In this document: piece by piece, positions 25,747 through 33,723 of the stretch
Position numbering within the stretch: position 1 is the first letter of the stretch
How the letters are laid out: the number at the start of each line of letters is the position of its first letter
Assembly: GCF_900113865.1 (NCBI RefSeq)
Contig: NZ_FOQY01000049.1
Location: forward strand, 1-48,170
DNA from: Streptosporangium canum
GTDB taxonomy: Bacteria > Actinomycetota > Actinomycetes > Streptosporangiales > Streptosporangiaceae
Length of the DNA: 48,170 nucleotides
Direction of reading: 5' to 3'
The notes under the pieces: generated by a model
What the model was told of the DNA's origin: nothing
Databases searched by the model: none
What the model saw: the letters and a program-made list of their open reading frames with translations, nothing else
Position numbers and translations under genes: made by a program

Positions 25747-26244
25747 CTACTCGGAGTGCCAGACGACCTCGCCGTCCATCCGGGCATCGGTCGGGACGAG
25801 ACCGAGGCGGCGGGCCAGGGCCGAGGAGGCGGTGTGGTCGGGGTGGATCGTCGCGACGATGTCGGTGACGCCGTGCTCCCTGAGCCAGGACAGGAGGGCG
25901 AGCGCGGCCTCGCCGGCGATCCCCCTGCCCTGCCAGGGGGTGCCGACGACCCAGGCCACGGACGCCCGGCCGGCGGCCACGGTGGCCTGGACGTAGCCGA
26001 CCAGGCGGTCCGGGCCCTCCAGGCGGATCACCCAGTTGAGCCAGGCGTCGTCACCGCCGGGCGGCGGCCCGGCGACCATGCGGGTGTAGCGGTCGCGCAA
26101 CTGCTCGGCGGTCGCGGGGGAGCCCCCGATGAAGGTGTGCAGGGCCGGGTCGGAGAGCGCCTCGGCCATCTCGGCGGCGTGCTCCACCGCCAGCGGTTCG
26201 AGCGTGAGCCGGGGGGTCCAGATCGGTCCGATGTTCATCGTCAT
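25747..26244 (-). CDS. GNAT-family N-acetyltransferase
   Basis: A 165-residue RimJ/RimL-like acetyltransferase. It opens with TPRLTLEPLAVEHA and has the acetyl-CoA loop VVGTPWQGRGIAGEAALALLSWL (residues ~98-121) and a final SSALARRLGLVPTD helix. Acceptor unknown (small molecule or protein N-terminus). It is separated from the upstream ROK gene by a 29-bp tandem repeat. Confidence 0.88.
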   Translation of the reverse strand: MTMNIGPIWTPRLTLEPLAVEHAAEMAEALSDPALHTFIGGSPATAEQLRDRYTRMVAGPPPGGDDAWLNWVIRLEGPDRLVGYVQATVAAGRASVAWVVGTPWQGRGIAGEAALALLSWLREHGVTDIVATIHPDHTASSALARRLGLVPTDARMDGEVVWHSE

Positions 26245-26253
26245 AGCGTCCCA

Positions 26254-26340
26254 TGGTCGGCTTTCACGGTCATGGTGTTCCGTGGCCGGTTTCCACGGCT
26301 ACGGCGTTCCATGACCGGTCTCCACGCCCATGACGTCCCG
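26254..26340. repeat. Three 29-bp degenerate tandem repeats
   Basis: Three head-to-tail 29-bp units (26254-26282, 26283-26311, 26312-26340) that share a TG.CCGG..TCCACG core and a CGTTCC-type end. They fill almost exactly the gap between the ROK gene stop and the acetyltransferase start. The unit length rules out in-frame protein repeats. Confidence 0.85.
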
Positions 26341-26343
26341 TGA

Positions 26344-27531
26344 TCAGTCGCGGGTGACGGACTGGTCGACGGTGCCGGGGGCCAGGACGTGTTCGATGAC
26401 CATGACGGCCGCGCCGATCACCCCGGCCCGGTCGCCGAGCTCGCTGGCGGTGATCGTCAGGTGCTGGGTGGCGAGGGGCAGCGAGCGGCTGTAGATGACC
26501 TCGCGGAGACCGGCGAGTATCTGCTCGCCGGCCTCGGCGATGTCGCCGCCGACCACGATCACCGAGGGGTTGAAGAAGTTGACGATCGAGGCGAGGACGT
26601 CGCCGATCTCGCGGCCCGCCTGGCGGATGAGCTGGACGGCCTGGGTGTTGCCGCCGCGCACCAGGCGGACCACGTCGCGGCTGTCGGCGGCCTCCACGCC
26701 GTCGGCGGACAGGCGGGCGGACATGGCCGCGCCGCTGGCGACGGCCTCCAGGCAGCCGAGGTTGCCGCAGCGGCAGACGATGTCGGTTGCCGAGGCCACC
26801 TGGATGTGGCCGATGTCGCCGGCCGCGCCCTGGGCGCCCCGGTGCAGGTGGCGGTCGCTGATGATGCCGCAGCCGATGCCCGTGCCGATCTTGACGAAGA
26901 TGAGGTGGTCGGCCTCGGGGCGGGCGGCCCAGTGCTCGCCCAGCGCCATGATGTTGACGTCGTTGTCGACGAGCACGGGTGCGCCGAAGCGCTCGCCGAG
27001 CCACTCGGGGACGGGGAAACCGTCCCAGCCCGGCATTATCGGCGGATTGACCGGCCGTCCCGAGCTGTGCTCGACCGGGCCGGGCAGACCGACGCCGATG
27101 CCGCAGATCTGGTCGCGGGTGTGGCCGGTCTCGGCGAGCATCTCCTCGAAGGTGTGCTGGAGCCAGGTGAGCGTCTCGACGGGACCGCGGTCCACCGGCA
27201 CCTCGTCCGCGCGCTCGGCGAGCACCTCGGTGCCCAGGTCGGTGATCGCCAACCGGGCGTGGGTGGCTCCGAGGTCGGCGGCGAGGGCGATGCGGGCGCC
27301 GCGGTTGAAGGTGAAGGCGACGGCGGGACGGCCTCCGGAGGAGATGGCCTCCTCGGTCGGGACGATCCACCGCTGGCTCAGCAGCGCGTCGAGCCGCTGC
27401 CCGAGGGTGGACCGTGCCAGTCCGGTCAGTTGCACCAACTCGGCCCGGGTCCGGGCCTGACCGTCGCGCAGGATCTTCAGAAGCGCCCCCGCGCCGGCGA
27501 TTGAACCGTTCGCTTCGCTCAGCATGCGCAC
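26344..27531 (-). CDS. ROK-family transcriptional repressor (NagC/XylR-like)
   Basis: A 395-residue ROK regulator. The N-terminal winged HTH (ARTRAELVQLTGLARSTLGQRLDALL, residues ~24-50) precedes a sugar-kinase-like domain with DLGATHARLAI and the zinc motif CRCGNLGCLEA. It probably responds to a sugar and controls sugar uptake or breakdown. The GTG at 27531 is chosen because GAGGAG lies 8 bases upstream. It sits between an acetyltransferase and, across a long intergenic region, an amidohydrolase. Confidence 0.9.
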   Translation of the reverse strand: MRMLSEANGSIAGAGALLKILRDGQARTRAELVQLTGLARSTLGQRLDALLSQRWIVPTEEAISSGGRPAVAFTFNRGARIALAADLGATHARLAITDLGTEVLAERADEVPVDRGPVETLTWLQHTFEEMLAETGHTRDQICGIGVGLPGPVEHSSGRPVNPPIMPGWDGFPVPEWLGERFGAPVLVDNDVNIMALGEHWAARPEADHLIFVKIGTGIGCGIISDRHLHRGAQGAAGDIGHIQVASATDIVCRCGNLGCLEAVASGAAMSARLSADGVEAADSRDVVRLVRGGNTQAVQLIRQAGREIGDVLASIVNFFNPSVIVVGGDIAEAGEQILAGLREVIYSRSLPLATQHLTITASELGDRAGVIGAAVMVIEHVLAPGTVDQSVTRD

Positions 27532-27602
27532 AGTCAACACTCCTCGTTTCCACCGCGTCAAAGCGACTTACGCCCGTTCACTACTTCATTATGCCTAGAT
27601 AT

Positions 27603-27634
27603 CGCTTATTTTTGCTTGATCATCGCCATAAGCG
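27603..27634. promoter_or_regulatory. Candidate ROK operator
   Basis: CGCTTAT / ATAAGCG inverted arms (7 bp) around 18 bases that include TGATCA, in the AT-rich promoter region about 70 bases upstream of the ROK start. It resembles the spacing of NagC/Mlc-type sites only loosely. Confidence 0.4.
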
Positions 27635-28110
27635 CTTCTGGGTCTCGGAAGCATGGAGGAGATCGGACCGCTACCGCCGCCTCGGTCCGGTGGTCGCCGG
27701 CGGGGACCCGGGACGGGATCGTCGGCTGGGGCGTGGAAACTCGCGTGAACGGGGCCGGAGGTGAACCGCCGAGCAACAGCGTCGCGGCCGTGCGCAGAGC
27801 CGCACGGTCGGGATGGCTGGAATCCCCCGGATTCATCCGTGGGGGGCGCTTCAACGGACGGTAATCAGGGTGGACGGATGCCTTTGTCCTCTCTGGAAAG
27901 ACCGCCGAAGTTCTCTCCGGTTAGCGTGGAATCGCAGGTCATGCGCCGTGCCGACGTCGTCCGTGGCACCGGTGTGGCGCCCTGCCGCTCAGGTGCCGCC
28001 CGGGGCCCTGCCGACTTGACAACCGGTGGCCTGCGGTCGCGCTCTGAGATCCGATCAATGTGCCGGAAATCCCGGTCGTGACTTGTCGGGTGCCACGCGG
28101 TTCGGTTGAA

Positions 28111-28121
28111 TGGTCGGACCA
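28111..28121. promoter_or_regulatory. FadR/GntR-type operator TGGTCGGACCA
   Basis: A palindrome TGGT-CGG-ACCA, matching the known TNGTNNNACNA consensus of the GntR/FadR (FCD) group. It lies 18 bases ahead of the amidohydrolase start. The FCD-domain GntR gene at 29130-29711 is the obvious candidate to bind here. Confidence 0.6.
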
Positions 28122-28138
28122 ATCGCCTCGGGAGAGCC

Positions 28139-28972
28139 ATGATCGACGCGCATCACCACGTCTGGGACCTGTCCGTGCGGGACCAGGAGTGGATCACCGG
28201 CCCGGAGATGGCCTCGCTGCGGAGGGACTTCGGCGTCGAGGACCTGCCGGCGGCCGCCTCCGGGGTGACGGCCACGGTGCTCGTGCAGACGATCGCCGTT
28301 CCGGAGGAGACCCCGGAGTTCCTGGCCCTGGCAGAGGCGCACGACCTGATCGCGGCGGTGGTCGGCTGGACCGACCTGACCGCGCCCTCGGCGGCCGACG
28401 ACCTCGACGCGCTGCGGGCCGTGCCGGGCGGCCGCTACCTGCGCGGCATCCGGCACCAGGTGCAGGGCGAGGCCGACCCGCGCTGGCTCTGCCGGGACGA
28501 CGTGCGGCGCGGCCTCGCGGCGGTCGGACGGGCCGGGCTCGTCTACGAGCTGCTCACCCTCCCGCACCAGCTCCCCGCCGCGATCGAGACCGCGGCCGCG
28601 CTGCCCGATCTCGCCTTCGTGCTCGACCACTGCTCCAAGCCGCCGGTCGCCTCGGGGGTGCTGGAGCCGTGGGCCACGCTGGTCCGCGAGCTGGCCGCGC
28701 GTCCGAACGTCACGTGCAAGCTGTCCGGCCTCCTCACCGAGGCGGACTGGGGCGGCTGGGCGGCTGCGGACCTGCGGCCCTACGTCGACGTGGTGCTGGA
28801 GGCCTTCGGGCCGGAGCGGGTCATGTTCGGCTCCGACTGGCCGGTCTGCCTGCTCGCCGCGCCGTACGACCGCGTGCTGGAGACCACCCGCTCGCTCACC
28901 GCGCACCTGTCGGAGGCCGAGCGCGAGGAGGTGTTCGGCGGGGTGGCCGCCCGCGTCTACGGCATCGCCTGA
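28139..28972 (+). CDS. Amidohydrolase (L-fuconolactonase-like)
   Basis: A 277-residue COG3618-type TIM-barrel hydrolase. It starts with MIDAHHHVWDL (metal-binding HxH), has RGIRHQVQGE and the C-terminal MFGSDWPVCLLA with the catalytic/metal Asp, and ends in a short YGIA helix. Relatives hydrolyse aldonolactones such as L-fuconolactone. The ATG at 28139 is chosen because the family homology starts there and GGGAGAG precedes it. Probably under GntR control through the site at 28111. Confidence 0.88.
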   Translation: MIDAHHHVWDLSVRDQEWITGPEMASLRRDFGVEDLPAAASGVTATVLVQTIAVPEETPEFLALAEAHDLIAAVVGWTDLTAPSAADDLDALRAVPGGRYLRGIRHQVQGEADPRWLCRDDVRRGLAAVGRAGLVYELLTLPHQLPAAIETAAALPDLAFVLDHCSKPPVASGVLEPWATLVRELAARPNVTCKLSGLLTEADWGGWAAADLRPYVDVVLEAFGPERVMFGSDWPVCLLAAPYDRVLETTRSLTAHLSEAEREEVFGGVAARVYGIA

Positions 28973-29018
28973 CCCGCCCGCGCGACTTGGGCCCGCCGGC
29001 GTGTACGGGGTGCCACCC

Positions 29019-29105
29019 GGACTGCCCAGCCCGGCGGACTGCCCAGCCCGGTCCGGCCTGCCCAGCCCGGTCCGGCCTGCCCAGCCCGGTCCGGCCTGCC
29101 CGGTG
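29019..29105. repeat. 19-bp minisatellite between convergent genes
   Basis: About 4.5 tandem copies of a 19-bp unit (GGCCTGCCCAGCCCGGTCC and variants). The first is 17 bp and diverged, and copies three and four are identical (29055-29073, 29074-29092). It lies between the convergent amidohydrolase and GntR genes. Confidence 0.92.
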
Positions 29106-29129
29106 TGTACGGCCCGCCCGGCCGGCTGA

Positions 29130-29711
29130 TCAGCGTCCGGGCCCCTCCTGGAGACGTCGGCGGACCGGGGCGTAGTGGGCCTCGACGGCCCGGGTGAACG
29201 CGGCGACGTCTCCGGCGGAGACCGCCGCGACGATCGCGTGGTGCGCCTCGACGGTCTCCCGCACCGACTCGGGGCTGGTGTCCAGCGTGTGGGCGACGAT
29301 GGCGTGGACGTCCCAGAACGCGGCGGTGAGCTGGGTGATCAGCTCGTTGCCCAGCGGTTCCATGAGCAGCAGGTGGAACTCGCGGTCCTGCTCGATGAAG
29401 GACTCGCCTCGGGCCGCGCGCTCGGCCATCTGGTCGGCGAGGTCGAGCAGCTCGCCGTGGAGACCGTCGTCGAAGGCGGCGAGGATGGGGCCGGCGAGTC
29501 CCTGCTCTATCGTCTGGCGGACCTGGACCAGCTCGGAGAGCACCCGGAAGTCGTCGGACCGGCTGAGCAGCCCCCGGAAGGTCAGGCTCTCGACGAGCGC
29601 GGCGAGTGACAGCCGTCCGACGTAGGTGCCGTGCCCGTGGCGTACCTCGACGATGTCGAGGGCGGTGAGGGTCTTGATCGCCTCGCGGACGCTGGAGCGG
29701 CTGGCTCCCAC
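29130..29711 (-). CDS. GntR-family (FCD) regulator, 5' end missing
   Basis: A GntR/FadR regulator of which 193 residues follow the first usable start (GTG 29711). The HTH recognition part ASRSSVREAIKTLTALDIV and wing are present, then the FCD effector domain (FRVLSELVQVRQTIEQGLAG, DREFHLLLM, EAHHAIVAAVSAGD). Homology continues upstream of the GTG to about 29790 (YILQNRLGPGDPLPTEAELC), with no start codon, and then runs into the solute-binding-protein gene of the opposite strand. The true N-terminal ~15-20 residues and promoter are missing. By context it is a sialic-acid operon regulator (NanR-like role). Confidence 0.8.
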   Translation of the reverse strand: MGASRSSVREAIKTLTALDIVEVRHGHGTYVGRLSLAALVESLTFRGLLSRSDDFRVLSELVQVRQTIEQGLAGPILAAFDDGLHGELLDLADQMAERAARGESFIEQDREFHLLLMEPLGNELITQLTAAFWDVHAIVAHTLDTSPESVRETVEAHHAIVAAVSAGDVAAFTRAVEAHYAPVRRRLQEGPGR

Positions 29712-29809
29712 GGCGGCGCACAGCTCCGCCTCGGTGGGCAGGGGATCACCGGGTCCCAGGCGGTTCTGCAGGATGTACTGCCTCCGGCGCGACGCCGGTC
29801 GCCGCCAAC

Positions 29810-31168
29810 ATGCACGTCTTCGAGGCGCTGTTCGACCTCGACCCGGCGACCCGCGAGTCCTACGCCGCGCTCGCCGCGCGCGACCTGGAGAAGGCGGACG
29901 ACACGACCTACAAGGTCGCGCTCCGCGACGGCGCGACCTTCCACGACGGCTCCGCCGTGACGGCCGACGACGTGGTCTTCAGCTTCCAGCGCGTGATGGA
30001 CCCGGCCAACGCCTCGCTCATGGTGCAGTTCATCCCGTTCGTCGAGAGCGTCACCGCGGCCGACGCCAAGACCGTCGAGATCAAGCTCAAGTACGCCTTC
30101 CCGCTGCTCAAGGAGCGGCTCGCGGTCGTCAAGATCGTGCCCAAGGCCCTCGTCGAGAAGGACAAGACCGCCTTCGACGCCAAGCCCGTCGGGTCCGGCC
30201 CCTACAGGCTGGTCGAGGCGACCAAGGAAGACAAGATCGTCTTCGAGCGGTGGGACAAGTACAACGGCACCCGCCCGGCCAAGGTCAAGAACATGGTCTG
30301 GCGGCTGCTGTCCGACCCCTCGGCCCGCGTCACCGCGCTGGAGTCGGGCCGGGTGGCGGCGATCGAGGACGTCCCCTACATCGACGTGCAGAAGGTCGGC
30401 CAGAAGCACAAGCTTGAGGCCGCGCAGTCCTTCGGCCTGCTCTTCCTCATGTTCAACTGCGCCGAGAAGCCCTTCGACGACAGGCGCGTGCGCCAGGCGC
30501 TGCACTACGCCATCGACACCGACAAGGTGATCCGGACGGCGATGCTCGGCAACGCCGCCGCGGCCACGGGTTACGTGCAGGAGACCCATCCGGCCTACGC
30601 CAAGGCGTCGACCGTCTACGGATACGACCCCGACAAGGCCAAGGCGCTGCTGAAGGAGGCCGGCGTCTCCGGCCTGAACGTCACCATGGTGACCACCGAC
30701 GCCGGCTGGGTGAAGGACTCCGTCCCGGTCATCAAGGAGGGCTGGGACGCCATCGGCGTGACCACCACCCTCGACATCGGCCAGTCCGGGGGGCAGTACA
30801 CCAACAAGGTCGACCCCGGCAAGTTCCAGATCCTGGTGGCGCCCGGCGACCCGTCGGTCTTCGGGAACGACATGGACCTGCTGCTCCGCTGGTTCTTCGA
30901 CGGCCTCTGGCCGCAGAAGCGGTTCCGCTGGGACGGCACCAAGGAGGCGGCCGAGGTCCTGGGGCTGCTCGACAAGGCGGCGAAGACCGGCGACGCGGCC
31001 GAGCAGAAGAAGCTGTGGGCCGAGGCGGTCGACATCGTCGCCGAGGAGGCGCCGCTCTACCCGATCCTGCACCGCAAGCTGCCCACCGCCTGGAACGACA
31101 AGAAGCTGACCGGCTTCAGGCCCATCCCCACGACGGGCCTGTCGTTCTTCGACGTCGGCCTCGCCTGA
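29810..31168 (+). CDS. Solute-binding protein of ABC importer (family 5), 5' end missing
   Basis: An oligopeptide/dipeptide-type (SBP_bac_5) binding protein. It has NMHVFEALFDLDPATRE, the ADDVVFSFQRVMDP signature, GSGPYRLVE and FDDRRVRQALHYAID. The ATG at 29810 is internal: homology reaches back to about 29785 (ATPVAANM) and the signal peptide plus the first ~60 residues are absent, so as it stands the protein would not be exported. It is followed by permease, ATPases and nan genes. Family-5 binding proteins are known for sialic acid (Haemophilus ducreyi SatA), which fits this context. Confidence 0.85.
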   Translation: MHVFEALFDLDPATRESYAALAARDLEKADDTTYKVALRDGATFHDGSAVTADDVVFSFQRVMDPANASLMVQFIPFVESVTAADAKTVEIKLKYAFPLLKERLAVVKIVPKALVEKDKTAFDAKPVGSGPYRLVEATKEDKIVFERWDKYNGTRPAKVKNMVWRLLSDPSARVTALESGRVAAIEDVPYIDVQKVGQKHKLEAAQSFGLLFLMFNCAEKPFDDRRVRQALHYAIDTDKVIRTAMLGNAAAATGYVQETHPAYAKASTVYGYDPDKAKALLKEAGVSGLNVTMVTTDAGWVKDSVPVIKEGWDAIGVTTTLDIGQSGGQYTNKVDPGKFQILVAPGDPSVFGNDMDLLLRWFFDGLWPQKRFRWDGTKEAAEVLGLLDKAAKTGDAAEQKKLWAEAVDIVAEEAPLYPILHRKLPTAWNDKKLTGFRPIPTTGLSFFDVGLA

Positions 31169-31192
31169 TCCCTCCGCGACGAGAAAGACACC

Positions 31193-32143
31193 ATGTTCGC
31201 GTTCCTACGACTGGCCGCGAGACGGCTGGTGACCCTGCCGCTCATGCTCGCCGGGGTCACCCTGCTCGTCTTCGTCGTCCTCCAGTTCTCGCCCAACGAC
31301 CCGGCGTACAACGCCCTCGGTGAAAGCGCGAGCGAGCAGGCGCGCGCGGCCTACGCGGCGGCTCACGGGCTGGACGACCCGCTGCCGGTGCGCTACGTGC
31401 GGTTCCTGGGGCAGCTCGTCCAGGGTGACCTGGGGTACACCGCCCCGCCCGCCGCGCCGGTGGTCGACCGCATCGTCACGGCCTTCCCGCTGACCATGCA
31501 GCTCACCCTGCTGGCCCTCGTGCTCGCGGTCGTCCTCGCCCTCGGTCTCGGCACCGTCGGCGCCCTCTACCGCGACCGCTGGCCGGACCAGGTGACCCGC
31601 CTGGTCTCCATCGCGGGCGTGGCGGTGCCGTCGTTCTGGCTGGGGATCCTGCTCATCCAGGAGTTCGCGCTCGGCGTCGAGCTGTTCCCGACCGGCGGCT
31701 ACGTCAACCCCGCCGACTCCCTCACCGGGTGGCTGCGCTCGCTCGCGCTGCCGGCGATCGCGACCGCCGTGCCCGTGGCGGCCTCGCTGGCGCGGCTGGT
31801 GCGCACCTCGATGGTCGAGGAGATGGACCGCGACTACGTCCGCACCGCCACCGGCAACGGCCTGCCCCGGTCGCTCGTCATCCGCGGCGCGCTGCGCAAC
31901 GCGCTCATCACCCCGCTGACCGTGCTCGGCCTCCGGGTGGGCTACCTGCTGAGCGGCGCCGTGGTCATCGAGACGATCTTCGACCTGCCCGGCATGGGCA
32001 AGCTCATCCTCGACGGCGTCACCAACGGTGACGTCGCCCTGGTCCAGGGGTCGGTGCTGACGATCGCGGTGTCGTTCCTCGTGGTGAACCTCATCGTCGA
32101 CCTGCTCTATCTCCTCGTCAATCCGCGGATCCGGGTGGTGTGA
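31193..32143 (+). CDS. ABC importer permease (DppB-like)
   Basis: A 316-residue inner-membrane permease with six expected helices, starting FLRLAARRLVTLPLMLAGVTLLVF. The EAA-type loop (SMVEEMDRDYVRTATGNGLPRS) couples to the ATPase and is followed by GAVVIETIFDLPGMGKL, typical of DppB/OppB proteins. Good start 25 bases behind the binding-protein gene. Probable role: import of sialic acid. It partners with the permease half of the next gene. Confidence 0.92.
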   Translation: MFAFLRLAARRLVTLPLMLAGVTLLVFVVLQFSPNDPAYNALGESASEQARAAYAAAHGLDDPLPVRYVRFLGQLVQGDLGYTAPPAAPVVDRIVTAFPLTMQLTLLALVLAVVLALGLGTVGALYRDRWPDQVTRLVSIAGVAVPSFWLGILLIQEFALGVELFPTGGYVNPADSLTGWLRSLALPAIATAVPVAASLARLVRTSMVEEMDRDYVRTATGNGLPRSLVIRGALRNALITPLTVLGLRVGYLLSGAVVIETIFDLPGMGKLILDGVTNGDVALVQGSVLTIAVSFLVVNLIVDLLYLLVNPRIRVV

Positions 32144-32145
32144 CC

Positions 32146-33723
32146 ATGTTCCGACCGCAACTCGTCTCCCGGCTCACCCGCCCGGGCCTCCGCTTCTCCC
32201 GGCTGTCGCCGGTCACGATCGTCTCCCTGGCCGTCCTCGCGGTGGTGGGGCTGCTCGCCCTCCTCGCCCCGCTCGTCGCGGGAGACCCGCTGGCGACCGG
32301 CGTCCCGGCCACCCCGCCCGGCGCCGAGCACTGGTTCGGCACCGACCGCGCCGGCCGCGACGTCTTCGCCCGGGTCGCCCACGGCGCGCGATCCTCGCTC
32401 CTCGTCGGCCTGGGCGCCACCGCGGTGGCGGTGCTCGCCGGCGCGGTGCTCGGCAGCCTCGCGGCCACCTCCCGCAAGCTCGTCGGGGAGGGCATCATGC
32501 GCGTCCTCGACGTGATCATGGCCTTCCCGCCCATCGCGCTCGCCGCGGTGCTGGTGGCGGTCTTCGGCCGCGACCTCATGCTGCTGACCCTGACCATCTC
32601 CTTCCTGTACGTGCCGCATCTGACCCGCGTGGTGCGGGCCAACGTCCTGGCGCAGTACGGCGAGGTCGACGCCGCGCTCGCCCGGCTCGCCGCCGTGGTG
32701 GCCGGGCGCGAACCCCGGGTCGCGCCGCTGCCGGACACGGCGAAGACACTGCTGTCGGTCCAGGACCTCACGATCCGCTTCCCCCAGCGCTACGGCGACG
32801 TCCCGGTCGTGCAGTCGCTCTCCTTCGACGTGCGCACCGGCGAGGCGCTCGGCCTGGTCGGGGAGTCCGGCTGCGGCAAGAGCCTGACCAGCCTGGCGAT
32901 CATGGGCCTGCTGCTGCGCGGCGCGCAGGTCAGCGGCCGGATCGAGTACGGCGGGCGGGACATCCTCGCGCTCCCGCCCCGGCAGCGGCGGGCGATCTCC
33001 GGCCCGGAGATCGCCATGGTCTACCAGGACGCCATGTCGTCGCTGAACCCGTCGGTCCTCGTCGGCACCCAGCTACGGCAGCTGACCCGCCGGGGCGGCA
33101 CGCGGACGCCGGAGGAACTGCTCGAACTCGTGGGCCTGGATCCGCGACGGACCCTGCGCAGCTACCCGCACGAGCTCTCCGGCGGCCAGCGCCAGCGGGT
33201 GCTGATCGCGATGGCGCTCTCGCGGAGCCCGCGCCTGCTCGTCGCCGACGAGCCCACGACGGCGCTCGACGTGACCGTGCAGGCCCAGGTGGTCGAGCTG
33301 CTCAGCCGGCTCAGGGACGAGCTCGGCTTCGCCATGGTGCTCGTCTCCCACGACCTCGGCCTGGTCGGCGAGCTCGTGCACCGGGTGGCGGTGATGTACG
33401 CGGGCCAGCTCGCGGAGGTCGGCACGGCCCCGCGGCTCTTCTCCGGGGTACGGCACCACTACGCCCGCGGCCTGCTCGGCTCCGTGCTCTCCCTGGAGGC
33501 CGGGGCGGAACGGTTGCACCAGGTGCCCGGAGTGGTGCCGGCGCCGCAGGACTTCGGTCCGGGCTGCCGGTTCGCCGGCCGGTGCGCGGCCGCCACCGAG
33601 CTGTGCCGCACGTCCCGGCCGGAGCTCGACGGCGACTCGCACGACCACGCCCACGCCTGTTTCCATCCGGGTTCCCAGCCGGGCGCCGTCCACGGCGCCG
33701 TCCGTGAAGGAGGACAGCTTTGA
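32146..33723 (+). CDS. Fused ABC permease (DppC, truncated) and ATPase (DppD)
   Basis: One frame of ~525 residues. Residues ~1-190 are a DppC-type permease (WFGTDRAGRDVFARVAHGAR, VLDVIMAFPPIALA) that stops after YVPHLTRVVRANVLAQYGE, so the EAA loop and last two helices (about 100 residues) are lacking. From ~205 on there is a complete DppD ATPase: Walker A GESGCGKS, Q-loop YQDAMSSLNP, signature LSGGQRQR, Walker B LLVADEP and the C-terminal Cys-rich oligopeptide-ATPase tail. These are separate genes in relatives, so the fusion most likely results from an in-frame deletion. Confidence 0.85.
   Translation: MFRPQLVSRLTRPGLRFSRLSPVTIVSLAVLAVVGLLALLAPLVAGDPLATGVPATPPGAEHWFGTDRAGRDVFARVAHGARSSLLVGLGATAVAVLAGAVLGSLAATSRKLVGEGIMRVLDVIMAFPPIALAAVLVAVFGRDLMLLTLTISFLYVPHLTRVVRANVLAQYGEVDAALARLAAVVAGREPRVAPLPDTAKTLLSVQDLTIRFPQRYGDVPVVQSLSFDVRTGEALGLVGESGCGKSLTSLAIMGLLLRGAQVSGRIEYGGRDILALPPRQRRAISGPEIAMVYQDAMSSLNPSVLVGTQLRQLTRRGGTRTPEELLELVGLDPRRTLRSYPHELSGGQRQRVLIAMALSRSPRLLVADEPTTALDVTVQAQVVELLSRLRDELGFAMVLVSHDLGLVGELVHRVAVMYAGQLAEVGTAPRLFSGVRHHYARGLLGSVLSLEAGAERLHQVPGVVPAPQDFGPGCRFAGRCAAATELCRTSRPELDGDSHDHAHACFHPGSQPGAVHGAVREGGQL

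Larger units (their letters stand above)
27532..28138. other. 607-bp intergenic region between divergent genes
   Basis: No convincing gene. The end next to the ROK gene (27580-27635) is clearly AT-rich and contains an inverted repeat (27603-27634). The end next to the amidohydrolase has a FadR-type site (28111-28121). TTGACA at 28015-28020 is a possible -35 element. Confidence 0.5.

Noticed and set aside
26254..26340. Possible CRISPR array
   Set aside because: Units are directly adjacent with no spacers and are degenerate; no cas genes are nearby. The same holds for the repeats at 29019 and 10324.
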